Source: Tenuifilum sp. 4138str
Lineage (GTDB): Bacteria > Bacteroidota > Bacteroidia > Bacteroidales > Tenuifilaceae
Direction: 5' to 3'
Assembly (NCBI RefSeq): GCF_041102575.1
Contig: NZ_JBGCUE010000005.1
Location: forward strand, 124,001-188,000
Length of the DNA stretch: 64,000 nt
Shown here: positions 26,157 to 34,727 of the stretch, one piece after another
Layout of the letters: every line of letters begins with the position of its first letter
Position numbering within the stretch: position 1 is the first letter of the stretch
Position numbers and translations under genes: made by a program
Notes under the pieces: generated by a model
Databases searched by the model: none
Seen by the model: the letters and a program-made list of their open reading frames with translations, nothing else
What the model was told of the DNA's origin: nothing

Positions 26157-26232
26157 GAGCCGTATGAATCGAGAGGTTCACGTACGGTTCTGAGAGAGGC
26201 TTGGGGGTGTGATTCCCCCTTGCCTACTCGAC
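26157..26232 (+). ncRNA. Group II intron domains V and VI
   Basis: Domain V 26157-26190 is 34 nt, with AGC triad near its 5' side and the paired CCGTATG/CGTACGG arms. Domain VI 26194-26232 has the bulged A26226, six nucleotides from the 3' splice site. Confidence 0.88.
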
Positions 26233-26233
26233 T

Positions 26234-26989
26234 TTATTTTGTCTTATAAATAACCTCATATTCTTTAAAGTTTTTCATCCAATTTTCTATTGTCTTTGGT
26301 AATTGATTCTTAAATTCTTCAATATTTGAGAAATATAGAATTTTATTGTCATCAATAACTGCAGCGCAAAAACGATATAGTGAATCCACCATAATAATAT
26401 TCTCCATATATGTATACATACCTCGCACTCCCGATGAAATAACTTTCATTTTTAAACTATCTATATCATTATATTGCGAAACCAATTGAGTAGAATTTAC
26501 AAACAGATCATACGAATTGCCAACTAATTCTTTGAATGCTGAATCTTCTTGTGATGTTAATATTTCAAGGCTAATCAAGTTTTGTTTATTTGATAATTCT
26601 TTTGTGATTAATTTTGAATTTATGTATGTTCCAGAATAAGTGACAGATAGTCCAGTAAAACAACTGCCTTCTTTTTGATTAACCAAAATCATTGAATCAC
26701 TTAATAGTCTAAATTCAATCGTACATAATTCTCCCATATCATCTTGACTCGAAAATATAGCTATTGTATCATCAACACTTGCTTTTCCTTCAATTTCTCC
26801 AGTATGTCCACCACTATGTGCAAAAATAAAAAAATCAATAGAATCGCTAGTTACTTTAGTAATCTCTAAGGTTGCATTACTTTTCCATTTTTTTCTAATC
26901 CATTCTCCTTTCCAATTATTGTTAACTGTCTTGTTTGAACAACTCGTTAAAACCATTATAGTAATTAAGATTTTTGTAATGTTTTTCAT
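26234..26989 (-). CDS. Putative lipoprotein, unknown function
   Basis: The frame opens at 27055, but the ATG at 26989 (MKNITKILITIMVLTSCSNK) gives a signal peptide with lipobox LTSC and fits a -7 element at 27037-27044; 251 aa. The mature part is Ser/Asp/Ile-rich, probably beta-structured; one stretch (WKGEWIRKKWKSNATLEITKV, SGTYI) resembles small exported beta-barrel or lysozyme-inhibitor-like domains, but I do not recognise the family. AT-rich compared with core genes. The group II intron ends one base beyond its stop codon, so the 3' UTR has been replaced by intron sequence. Confidence 0.6.
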   Translation of the reverse strand: MKNITKILITIMVLTSCSNKTVNNNWKGEWIRKKWKSNATLEITKVTSDSIDFFIFAHSGGHTGEIEGKASVDDTIAIFSSQDDMGELCTIEFRLLSDSMILVNQKEGSCFTGLSVTYSGTYINSKLITKELSNKQNLISLEILTSQEDSAFKELVGNSYDLFVNSTQLVSQYNDIDSLKMKVISSGVRGMYTYMENIIMVDSLYRFCAAVIDDNKILYFSNIEEFKNQLPKTIENWMKNFKEYEVIYKTK

Positions 26990-27025
26990 TTGTATGTAGT
27001 TTTTTAACATGTTTGCCAACTCGTT

Positions 27026-27078
27026 TATAACCGTACCAAAAGTAATTATATACATCTATTTAGGGCGTATAACCGTAC
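27026..27078 (-). promoter_or_regulatory. Promoter region of the lipoprotein gene with 11-bp direct repeat
   Basis: Minus-strand -7 element TACTTTTG at 27037-27044, 48 bp before the start codon. TATAACCGTAC occurs at 27026-27036 and again at 27068-27078, flanking the -7 element. The rest of 26990-27330 holds no gene; a tandem ACACTGC heptamer (about three copies) lies at 27302-27325. Confidence 0.4.
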
Positions 27079-27330
27079 TTTTTGTAAGGTTTATTTAAAC
27101 AAAAGTAAAATATTTTCACAATTCATCAAATGGTCTTATGATTTTTTGTAAACCACTTTACCTAACACATGGATATGTTTGATAATGGTAGATTTTGAGA
27201 TTAATAGGACGCAGATTTCGCTGATTTATTGGATTTACACAGTTTTAGATTAACCAACCACTAAACACCAAAAACCAAACACTAACCACAATCTCCCCTG
27301 TACACTGCACACTGCACACTGTACACTTCT

Positions 27331-28413
27331 TTATTCCATGTCGTTCCAACGCCTATCAAAGGCTATATACATTTTAAAGGTAAATCCGTGGTTTAGCAGA
27401 ACACCTGAAAAATCCAAACCCAAATCTTCCTTTTTCCGCGTGTTTGCGCCAAAGGGTATAAACGCGGTTCCCTCAAAGTCGTATCCTGCTGCAAAAACTA
27501 TTAGCGATGGGCCCGATTTAATGTAATACCTAAAACCTACCGAGAGGAAGTAGTGCACATTCACATTAAAAAACGATGAAGAGGTAACCGTGCGTCCTGG
27601 ATTCAGGGCCTCAGCCATTTGTATACTTCTTGAGGTAAGCTTACCGGGCCCAAAACCAATCCTGTCCTCAGTTGATGCATAAACTGCCAGTTTCATTGGA
27701 GGTTGGCCTGGTATCAGGCCATATCGGCCTCCAACCTGGCATAGCTGCCTTAGCATATCAAAACCACCACTTAAGTTGAACGATCTGATTTTATAGAGCG
27801 AGTCGTATGCAGGCTTGCCAAACTTTAGGTCGTCAGGGAGGTTACCCTCGGTGGTTAGCGTGGCAATCTCTACGGGAAATCCCATTGATGTATATCCAAA
27901 TCCCCAGTAAAATCCAGAATTGTCAGTGACATCACGTTGCCAATTCCCATCAACGTACCTTTTCTTTTTAAAATTTTTCAGGATATCTATATTGAAATAG
28001 GAATTGTTAAAGTCAGCCTGACTCTGGTAATCGCCAGGTGGTAACTCACCAGTCCAGTATAGCGTACCCGAGATGTTGGAGCGTTGAATCTTCAACCAGT
28101 AGCCCTTGAACCCAAGGTATCCCCCCCAACGGTATGCTTTGCTAATTGCGTTATTCTCGAACTGCGCATTTAAACCCAGTCGCAAACCAATACGCCGTAT
28201 GCCAAAATTCCCCTCAACGCTCATCATCGATGAGGTGTTGAAATCAACCTCAAGGGGTTTACCTATGGCCTTATGCTGAATGAAATTAACATACCAGTTC
28301 ATTTTGGGAGTATACCAAATCCCAATAAAGGCTGGTATTGTATCGTTAGAGCTGGCTAAGAGTTGCATCGTAATTGCAAACATCAGGATTAGAAAAAAAA
28401 CATACTTTTTCAT
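27331..28413 (-). CDS. Exported protein, possible outer-membrane beta-barrel, unknown family
   Basis: 360 aa with a signal peptide (MKKYVFFLILMFAITMQLLA). The mature sequence alternates aromatic and small residues (e.g. FGIRRIGLRLGLNAQF, GGYLGFKGYWLKIQRS, YFLSVGFRYYI, LIVFAAGYDFEGTAF) and ends HGFTFKMYIAFDRRWNDME, resembling Bacteroidota outer-membrane barrels rather than a globular enzyme. I do not recognise the family. It is isolated, between the AT-rich island and a repeat block, and its promoter would lie next to the repeat. Confidence 0.6.
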   Translation of the reverse strand: MKKYVFFLILMFAITMQLLASSNDTIPAFIGIWYTPKMNWYVNFIQHKAIGKPLEVDFNTSSMMSVEGNFGIRRIGLRLGLNAQFENNAISKAYRWGGYLGFKGYWLKIQRSNISGTLYWTGELPPGDYQSQADFNNSYFNIDILKNFKKKRYVDGNWQRDVTDNSGFYWGFGYTSMGFPVEIATLTTEGNLPDDLKFGKPAYDSLYKIRSFNLSGGFDMLRQLCQVGGRYGLIPGQPPMKLAVYASTEDRIGFGPGKLTSRSIQMAEALNPGRTVTSSSFFNVNVHYFLSVGFRYYIKSGPSLIVFAAGYDFEGTAFIPFGANTRKKEDLGLDFSGVLLNHGFTFKMYIAFDRRWNDME

Positions 28414-28464
28414 CCGTACAAAATATTTATTTATTAATTCAATGTTGTTTAGTTAAGGTTATTT

Positions 28465-28532
28465 GTCATGTTGCACTCAAGCGAAACATCTCAATGGGTC
28501 GATTAGAGATCCTTCGCTACGCTCAGGATGAC
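28465..28532. repeat. Dispersed 68-bp hairpin element, GTCAT...ATGAC termini
   Basis: The two halves are near-complementary (GTCATGTTG..AAGCGAAACATCTC against GAGATCCTTCGCTACGCTCAGGATGAC). Copies or half-copies are at 29085-29172, 51695-51781 and, degenerate, 49966-50105 and 50950-50978. It has the form of a short non-coding palindromic mobile repeat. Confidence 0.7.
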
Positions 28533-28636
28533 AAATGAGGTTATTCGTGTAAGTTGCTCGTTGTTCGTGGGAAACGACCTCACACCCAGTCGTTTTCCCT
28601 GAGAGAGTTTGGAGTGGAAGAAGCAAATAAAGGCAT

Positions 28637-28777
28637 AAAAGCCAGACCCGACAATGGGTCGGGGGTGGAACATGGCGGTGGGCTTAGTAAGCGATACCAT
28701 ATGAGCCACGCTACAGGCGTGGCGAATTGTATCGCGTGGCAGTTCCACCCACGGGGTACCCATCGGGTCGGGCTTTT
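28637..28777 (+). repeat. 141-nt nested-hairpin element, copy 1
   Basis: Consecutive complementary blocks: AAAAGCC with GGCTTTT, GACCCG with CGGGTC, ATGGGT with ACCCAT, GGTGGAAC with GTTCCACC; inside these a second hairpin GCGATAC (28691-28697) with GTATCGC (28729-28735) and a tip CCACGC/GCGTGG. Same length at 50555-50695 and 51247-51387. Confidence 0.7.
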
Positions 28778-29084
28778 CAGCCTTGATTTTCTTTGGTTCT
28801 TTCTTGTATCAAGACAAGAAAGAACGTTTAAATAGCTCTTTGTAATGCTTTTCCTTTGCGATGCAAGGCTTCAGTGTTGCTCTTTGGAAAAGGTGTTGCG
28901 TGCATCGCCTTACATATGGGAGTATTCATAGGGTTACAAATATTTCGCCCCTACGGGGCTGGAAGCGTTGTTCGCTATTTGTGAATCGATGTTCGAGAAT
29001 ATCACGTCACACGCTCTGTGTAACACCGTGTTACATTGTGTAACTCTATGATACTTGCTGTTACTCGTTGTTCGTGAAACTATT

Positions 29085-29172
29085 GTCATATTGAGCGCAA
29101 GCGAAACATCTCATGGGGCCGATTAGAGATCCTTCGCTCCCCGCTAGGGCGGGACAGGCCGCTCAGGATGAC
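29085..29172. repeat. GTCAT...ATGAC hairpin element, copy 2
   Basis: Same termini and arms as 28465-28532 but with an extra internal GC-rich hairpin (CCCCGCTAGGGCGGGACAGG), shared with 51695-51781. Confidence 0.65.
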
Positions 29173-29616
29173 AAGCATGTTTATGTTTGTTAACTAAACT
29201 ACATTGATTATTAATTACTAACTCGTTACTCTCTTGTTTTCAACAAACTTTATCGAGCGGATGGAACACCCATACTTTGTTCATCCGTGTTTGTATAAGT
29301 TGCCTTACATGGGTGTTTCATGGTGTTTTTTATTAAAGGTCAATAATAAGTGAGAAGGTAGAACATGAAATGCCTTTTTAAAACGTCATCAATTTAGCTG
29401 TTTTTCACACTTGGTTACTAATATTTCTTCTTTTTCAACCATTTTTTTATTGATACTTAGTAATATGAGTTTAACTGCATAAAATTGTTGATAAAAAATT
29501 CAATAATTACGCTATTCCATTCACGGGTAAGTGGGGTTATTTGGTTAACTTCGCATGTAAGGTTTAAGTGCTATTTTGCAAGTAATCAGGTAGATATTAA
29601 TTCAATACACAGGTAA

Positions 29617-32600
29617 ATGGGCCAGTTTGTTCATCTTCATGTTCATAGCCATTACTCAATCCTCGATGGGGCATCGAGTATTGACAAGCTAATTTCACGT
29701 GCCTTGGAGCTGGGAATGCCCGGCATTGCCCTTACTGACCATGGTAACATGTTTGGGGTAAAGGAGTTCCTATCAAAGGTAAGCATGGTAAACGGCAAGG
29801 TAAACGACGAAATAAAACAGCTTAAGTGCGATATTGAGAACGCCGAAGGTGAAATTGAACGTGGCGGAGGTAACCCTGCCGGGTTGGAGGAGCTTAGGTT
29901 GAAGCTTAAGGAGGCACAAGCCAAGCTTTTTAAGCCCATTGTTGGCTGTGAAACATACATTGCCAAAAAAAGCCGTTTCGATAGAACCGATAAAGAGGAT
30001 AGGCATAACTACCACCTTATTCTGCTTGCCAAGAACAAGGAGGGTTACCATAACCTTATGAAATTGGTTAGCTATGGCTATACCGAGGGTTTTTACTACA
30101 AACCCCGTATCGATAAGGAACTGCTTCGCAAGTACAGCAAGGGAATTATTGCCTCAAGCGCTTGTTTGGGAGGCGAAATTCCTCAGGCCATTCTGAATGG
30201 TAATATCGATGAGGCCGAAAGGCTCATTTATGAGTATAAGGAGATTTTTGGCGACGATTTTTACCTTGAACTCATGCTGCATAAGTCGGGTGAGCCCCGA
30301 ATTGATTATGAGGTTTACGAGAACCAGCTAAAGGTAAACGAGGCGCTTATTGAGCTATCGAAAAAGACGGGAGTTAAGTGCATTGCAACCAACGATGTGC
30401 ATTTTGTGTTGGCCGACGATGCATCAGCTCACGATATCCTTATTTGCCTCAACACCGGTAAAAAGCTAAGCGAAACAAACCGAATGCGCTACACCTTTCA
30501 GGAGTACCTGAAAAGCGAGGAGGAGATGCTGGAACTTTTTCCCAACTGTCCCGAGGCCATAAGCAATACCATGGAAATTTACCAAAAGGTTGAGGTTTAC
30601 GATATATCCAGTAAACCTATTATGCCTTATTTTCCCTTACCCGATGGGTTTACTGACGATAACGATTACCTCCGCTACCTCACCTACGAAGGGGCAAAGC
30701 AACGTTGGGGCGAGAACCTAAGCGATACCATTGTTGAGCGTTTGGAGTTTGAGCTGGGAGTAATTGCCCGAATGGGATACCCCAGCTACTTCCTTATAGT
30801 TTGGGACTTCATTAAGGCTGCTCGCGATATGGGGGTATCAGTTGGGCCCGGTAGGGGTTCTGCTGCCGGTTCAGCAGTGGCCTACTGCTTACGCATTACC
30901 GATATCGACCCCATTAAGTACGACCTGCTGTTTGAGCGTTTCCTAAACCCGGAGCGTGTTTCAATGCCCGATATCGATATCGACTTTGATGAAGACGGGC
31001 GCGAGGATGTGCTTCAGTATGTTGTTAACAAGTATGGAGCCAAGCGCGTGGCGCATATTGTAACCTTTGGTACAATGGCTGCCAAATCGTCCATCAAGGA
31101 CGTGGCCCGAACGCTTGAAGTGGAACTGCCAGTTGCCGACAGGTTGGCCAAAATGGTTCCTGAGCGCCCAAATATCACCCTAAAAAAAGCTTTTGAGGAG
31201 GTGCCTGAGCTTGAAAAGGAGACCAAATCCGAAAACCCGTTAATTCGTCAAACCCTTAGGCACGCTCAGGTTTTAGAGGGTACAGTGCGCCAAACCGGAG
31301 TGCACGCCTGCGGTATTATCATTGGCCGCGATGACCTTGAGGAATACATTCCACTCTGCACAAACTCCGATGCAAAGCTATTTGTTACCCAGTACGAAGG
31401 CACTCAAGTGGAGGACATTGGTTTGCTCAAAATGGACTTCCTTGGGTTGAAAACCCTGTCCATAATTAAGGATACCCTTCAGCTTATTGAGCAATCAACA
31501 GGCAAAAAGGTTGATATCGACTCCATACCGCTTGACGATTCCAAAACCTTTGAGCTTTTCTCGCGAGGCGAAACCACTGCCATCTTCCAGTTCGAGTCGC
31601 CCGGGATGAAAAAGTACATGCGCGCCCTGCAGCCCAACCGCTTTGAGGATCTTATAGCCATGAACGCCCTTTACCGCCCGGGCCCCATGGATTACATTCC
31701 AAGCTTTGTTAACCGAAAGCACGGCCGTGAACCTATTGTTTACGATATCCCCGAGATGGAGGAGGTGCTTAAGGATACCTATGGTATCACCGTTTACCAG
31801 GAGCAGGTGATGCTTTTGTCGCAAAAGCTTGCAGGCTTTTCAAAGGGTCAGGCCGACGCCCTGCGTAAGGCAATGGGTAAAAAGCTCAAAAAGGTGATGG
31901 ATGAGCTTAAGGAGAAATTTATTGAGGGTTGCCTAAGTAAGGGATACGATAAAAAGATTGTTGAAAAAATATGGTCCGACTGGGAATCGTTTGCTGAGTA
32001 TGCGTTTAACAAGTCGCACTCAACCTGCTACGCATACGTTGCCTACCAAACCGCTTACCTAAAGGCACACTTCCCGAGCCAGTTCATGGCTGCCGTGCTT
32101 AGCCGTAACCTTTCCGATATCAAAAAGATTACCACTTTTATGGACGAGTGCCGCCGCATGGGTATTCAGGTGCTTGGTCCCGATGTGAATGAAAGCCAGA
32201 TTAAGTTTGCCGTTATGCCAAACGGCGATATCCGTTTTGGTTTAGGCGCTATTAAAGGGATGGGAGAGAATGCAGCACAAAACATCATTGAAATAAGAGC
32301 TAAAGGGGGGAAGTACAAGAATATCTTCGATTTCTTTGAACGGGTAAACCTACAAACTGTAAATAAGAAGAATCTTGAGGTTCTTGCAGTTGCCGGCGCC
32401 TTTGATAATCTTATTGATTTTGACCGCAGTGTACTATTGGCAGTTGATGCTAAGGGTGTATCGTACCTTGAGCAGCTTATGCGCTACGGAATAAAGGTAC
32501 AATCGGAAAAGAATAGTACCCAGCAATCGCTTTTTGGGTCGGTTCCCGGCTTTGAGGTTCCTAAACCTGCACCGCCCAAGGCAGACCCATGGCCAACCAT

Positions 32601-33246
32601 TGAAAAGCTGAACAAGGAAAAGGAGGTGATAGGTATCTACCTTTCAGCCCATCCGCTCGATGAGTTCCGTTTTGAAATTGAAAGCCTTTGCAATGTGTCC
32701 ATTGCCGACCTTAAGGCCAACATGGAGCAGTATCGCGACAGGGATGTAACCATTGCCGGCATGACCATAGCCTCGCGTATCGATACTGCTAAAAATGGGA
32801 AACAGTATGGGCGCATAACCCTTGAAGATTACACCGATTCCATGGATATCATGCTCTTTGGTAAGGACTTTGAGAGCTACCGGAACTTTTGCTTTAACGG
32901 CTACTACATCATGGTCAGGGGTAAGGTTCAGCCTAAAACCTATAAGCCCGAGGAGCTTGAGTTACACATCAAGTCAATTAACATGCTTTATGATGTGCGC
33001 GAAAAGATGATAAAGAGCATTACGCTTAACCTTCCCCTCGATGAGATTAACGATATTTTTATTGACGATATTTTGAAGTATGTGCAACGCGATAAGGCTA
33101 ATATCACCCTAAAATTTAAGGTTTACGATCCGGAGTACCAGGTTGCTGTGGATTTGTTCTCCAGGGCTTACCGCGTAAACATAACTCAGGATTTTATTGA
33201 TTACCTTAACGATAGCGAGATTAACTACAAAGTTGCCATGGAGTAA
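29617..33246 (+). CDS. dnaE: DNA polymerase III subunit alpha
   Basis: 1209 aa. N-terminal PHP domain (HLHVHSHYSILDGASS at 6-21, LTDHGNMFG), palm domain with catalytic Asp residues in MPDIDIDFDEDGRED (~450-464), GPGRGSAAGSAVAY loop, TVRQTGVHACGI, fingers, helix-hairpin-helix region, and an OB-fold (~1015-1090: YRDRDVTIAGMTI, GRITLEDYTDSMDIMLF). It is the replicative polymerase. The ~40-residue insertion in the PHP domain (NGKVNDEIKQLKCDIENAEG) is a charged helix seen in Bacteroidota DnaE. Presumed essential, which constrains rearrangements between the flanking large repeats. Confidence 0.97.
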   Translation: MGQFVHLHVHSHYSILDGASSIDKLISRALELGMPGIALTDHGNMFGVKEFLSKVSMVNGKVNDEIKQLKCDIENAEGEIERGGGNPAGLEELRLKLKEAQAKLFKPIVGCETYIAKKSRFDRTDKEDRHNYHLILLAKNKEGYHNLMKLVSYGYTEGFYYKPRIDKELLRKYSKGIIASSACLGGEIPQAILNGNIDEAERLIYEYKEIFGDDFYLELMLHKSGEPRIDYEVYENQLKVNEALIELSKKTGVKCIATNDVHFVLADDASAHDILICLNTGKKLSETNRMRYTFQEYLKSEEEMLELFPNCPEAISNTMEIYQKVEVYDISSKPIMPYFPLPDGFTDDNDYLRYLTYEGAKQRWGENLSDTIVERLEFELGVIARMGYPSYFLIVWDFIKAARDMGVSVGPGRGSAAGSAVAYCLRITDIDPIKYDLLFERFLNPERVSMPDIDIDFDEDGREDVLQYVVNKYGAKRVAHIVTFGTMAAKSSIKDVARTLEVELPVADRLAKMVPERPNITLKKAFEEVPELEKETKSENPLIRQTLRHAQVLEGTVRQTGVHACGIIIGRDDLEEYIPLCTNSDAKLFVTQYEGTQVEDIGLLKMDFLGLKTLSIIKDTLQLIEQSTGKKVDIDSIPLDDSKTFELFSRGETTAIFQFESPGMKKYMRALQPNRFEDLIAMNALYRPGPMDYIPSFVNRKHGREPIVYDIPEMEEVLKDTYGITVYQEQVMLLSQKLAGFSKGQADALRKAMGKKLKKVMDELKEKFIEGCLSKGYDKKIVEKIWSDWESFAEYAFNKSHSTCYAYVAYQTAYLKAHFPSQFMAAVLSRNLSDIKKITTFMDECRRMGIQVLGPDVNESQIKFAVMPNGDIRFGLGAIKGMGENAAQNIIEIRAKGGKYKNIFDFFERVNLQTVNKKNLEVLAVAGAFDNLIDFDRSVLLAVDAKGVSYLEQLMRYGIKVQSEKNSTQQSLFGSVPGFEVPKPAPPKADPWPTIEKLNKEKEVIGIYLSAHPLDEFRFEIESLCNVSIADLKANMEQYRDRDVTIAGMTIASRIDTAKNGKQYGRITLEDYTDSMDIMLFGKDFESYRNFCFNGYYIMVRGKVQPKTYKPEELELHIKSINMLYDVREKMIKSITLNLPLDEINDIFIDDILKYVQRDKANITLKFKVYDPEYQVAVDLFSRAYRVNITQDFIDYLNDSEINYKVAME

Positions 33247-33268
33247 ACCTTTTATCAAATTTTTGGTT

Positions 33269-33276
33269 TAAATTTG
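33269..33276 (+). promoter_or_regulatory. -7 element of trxA promoter (TAAATTTG)
   Basis: Match to TAnnTTTG, 45 bp upstream of the trxA start codon. Confidence 0.45.
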
Positions 33277-33320
33277 TAATTGTTTTGATATCGACAAATC
33301 TAACTTAAAACATATAAACT

Positions 33321-33638
33321 ATGGCATTAGCAGTAACTGACGCAAATTTTGATGAGCTTGTGCTCAACTCCGGAAAACCCGCAATGGTTGATTTTTGGGC
33401 AGAGTGGTGTGGGCCCTGCCGTATGATTGCTCCTTACGTTGAGCAAATGGCTGAGGAGTATAAGGATAAGGCAGTGGTAGCAAAGGTTGATGTTGACAGC
33501 AACCCAGGAATTGCCGCACGCTATGGTATTCGCAATATTCCTACCGTTTTATTCTTTAAGAACGGGCAAATGGTCGATAAACAGGTAGGCGCTGTACCCA
33601 AGAGCGCTCTTGTTGCTAAGCTCGAGGCATTACTGTAA
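33321..33638 (+). CDS. trxA: Thioredoxin
   Basis: 105 aa, single thioredoxin domain with AEWCGPCRMIAP redox motif (WCGPC), VDVDSNPGIAARYGI and the cis-proline segment RNIPTVLFFKNG. It reduces disulfides in cytoplasmic proteins (no signal peptide). Separate promoter and terminator suggest a monocistronic gene. Confidence 0.96.
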   Translation: MALAVTDANFDELVLNSGKPAMVDFWAEWCGPCRMIAPYVEQMAEEYKDKAVVAKVDVDSNPGIAARYGIRNIPTVLFFKNGQMVDKQVGAVPKSALVAKLEALL

Positions 33639-33657
33639 GTATTTCAATCACCATACA

Positions 33658-33690
33658 AGCCGGGTGTGCTTTACCCGGCTTTAGTTTTTT
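33658..33690 (+). terminator. Terminator after trxA
   Basis: AGCCGGGT, GTGCTTT loop, ACCCGGCT, then TTAGTTTTTT. Confidence 0.85.
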
Positions 33691-33703
33691 TAATTTGATA
33701 GCT

Positions 33704-34279
33704 ATGCGAGTTTGTGTTTACTGTGCTTCCAGCTCAAAGGTAGATGCCAAGTACTTTGAGGCGACTAAAGTTTTAGCCAAAGAGCTTGTGGCCAAAAATG
33801 TAACAATTGTTTACGGTGGCGGCTCCCATGGGCTTATGGGCTGCATTGCCGATACCGCATTAGAGCATGGTGGTAAAGTAATTGGCGTTTTACCCCGTTT
33901 CATGGAGAAGGTGGAGTGGGGGCATAAGAACCTTACCCAGCTCATACTGGTTAAGGATATGCATGAGCGTAAAAAGCTGCTTATTCAGGATGTTGATGCG
34001 GTTGTAGCCCTGCCTGGCGGTTGTGGAACACTTGAGGAACTCATGGAGGTTATAACCCTTAAACGGCTTGGTAAGTTTACCAAACCTATTGTAATACTGA
34101 ACACTGACAATTTCTACTACCACCTTAAGGAGATGCTCCAAAAGATGATTGATGAACGATTCATGCGTGATGAGCATAATGCCATCTGGCAGTTTGTTGA
34201 TAATCCGGAGGAAGTAATACCGGCAATACTAAATGCTCCCCATTGGGATTCCGATGCAATTAACTTTGCGGCGGTATAA
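33704..34279 (+). CDS. LOG family protein (nucleoside 5'-monophosphate phosphoribohydrolase)
   Basis: 191 aa from the ATG at 33704; an upstream in-frame TTG is rejected because MRVCVYCASSS is the usual family N-terminus. Motifs: YGGGSHGLMG, the active-site PGGCGTLEELMEV (PGGxGTxxE) and ERKKLL. LOG-fold proteins cleave N6-substituted AMP to release a base; often misannotated as lysine decarboxylase. The physiological substrate in bacteria is unclear. Confidence 0.88.
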   Translation: MRVCVYCASSSKVDAKYFEATKVLAKELVAKNVTIVYGGGSHGLMGCIADTALEHGGKVIGVLPRFMEKVEWGHKNLTQLILVKDMHERKKLLIQDVDAVVALPGGCGTLEELMEVITLKRLGKFTKPIVILNTDNFYYHLKEMLQKMIDERFMRDEHNAIWQFVDNPEEVIPAILNAPHWDSDAINFAAV

Positions 34280-34360
34280 ATGGCTATTAACTATTACAAT
34301 TAGTTCATGTATAATAGTAGTTTCATGAGTTAAAAAATTCAACCGGGCTAATTTCTAGAG

Positions 34361-34535
34361 GAATGAATCGGAATGAATCGGAATAAATAGAATATGATGG
34401 AGTTAGAGGAAGTTAGAGGAATTTTAGTTCGTTAAACGTGAACAGTAGGCTTTATAAAGTAAAACACGAGATTTTGAGTGGAAATGATTCAGAATGATTA
34501 GGAAATTCAAAATATGAGGGAGTTAGAGGAATATG
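34361..34535 (+). repeat. Dispersed short repeats, family A (one full and one partial unit)
   Basis: Full unit 34361-34446: doubled GAATGAATCG, then AATATGATGGAGTTAGAGGA, AGTTAGAGGAATTTTAGTTC and GTTAAACGTGAACAG. Partial unit ~34480-34535. Just before (34338-34352) is AATTCAACCGGGCTAAT and after (34592-34613) AACGCAGTAACATTTTTAGAG; both recur in the same order around 41422-41472, so a larger mosaic is shared. Otherwise 34280-34727 has no gene. Confidence 0.7.
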
Positions 34536-34637
34536 GGATAGCTAAATCTTATACCTTGAAATATAAAGTTTTACCAGTCTGATAAAAAATAGGAACGCAG
34601 TAACATTTTTAGAGACGAATAGTCAATAAAAACAAAA

Positions 34638-34671
34638 AAATACTAGTCATTAATTGGCTAGTATTTTTTTT
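34638..34671. terminator. Bidirectional terminator between convergent genes
   Basis: ATACTAG (34640-34646), 11-nt loop, CTAGTAT (34658-34664), with A-run before and T-run after. Confidence 0.8.
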
Positions 34672-34727
34672 GTATTAGGTTTGGAACAGTAGTAAAAAAG
34701 GATATTAATACTGATTTTTAATCAACA

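Larger units (their letters stand above)
24219..26232 (+). mobile_element. Group II intron, complete, with maturase gene
   Basis: Boundaries are read from the RNA features. The 3' end has a canonical 34-nt domain V (26157-26190, GAGCCGTATG...CGTACGGTTC) and domain VI (26194-26232), with stem GAG/AGGC against GCCT/CTC and a bulged branch-point A at 26226, ending CGAC. The 5' end is set at GTGTGTCC (24219) because the six bases before it, ATAGTT (24213-24218, IBS1), are complementary to AACTAT at 24381-24386 (EBS1), and TGTTGG (24205-24210) is complementary to CCAACA at 24371-24376. Length 2014 nt. The intron sits 1 bp from the stop codon of the downstream minus-strand lipoprotein gene. Confidence 0.8.
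28616..29173 (+). repeat. Large dispersed repeat, copy 1
   Basis: About 558 bp nearly identical to 51227-51782 in the same orientation, with only scattered substitutions. It is a mosaic of a 141-nt nested hairpin (28637-28777), a TTCTTTCTTG/CAAGAAAGAA hairpin (28798-28825), a GCCCCTACGGGGC block near 28955, a region with GTGTAAC inverted repeats (29017-29044) and a terminal GTCAT...ATGAC hairpin. A small 60-codon frame inside (28861-29043) is copied identically in copy 3 and is not credible as a gene. Bases 28533-28615 and 29174-29616 show no gene; dnaE must be transcribed from the latter. Confidence 0.8.

Noticed and set aside
22886-27061. Prophage or integrative element
   Set aside because: The AT-rich island has no integrase, capsid, relaxase or replication gene and no flanking tRNA; only the intron and attC-like site indicate mobility.
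28861-29043. 60-codon frame with an identical copy at 51471-51653
   Set aside because: Identity is explained by the large repeat; the translation has no domain-like pattern, and the 50.2-50.8 kb versions are broken.
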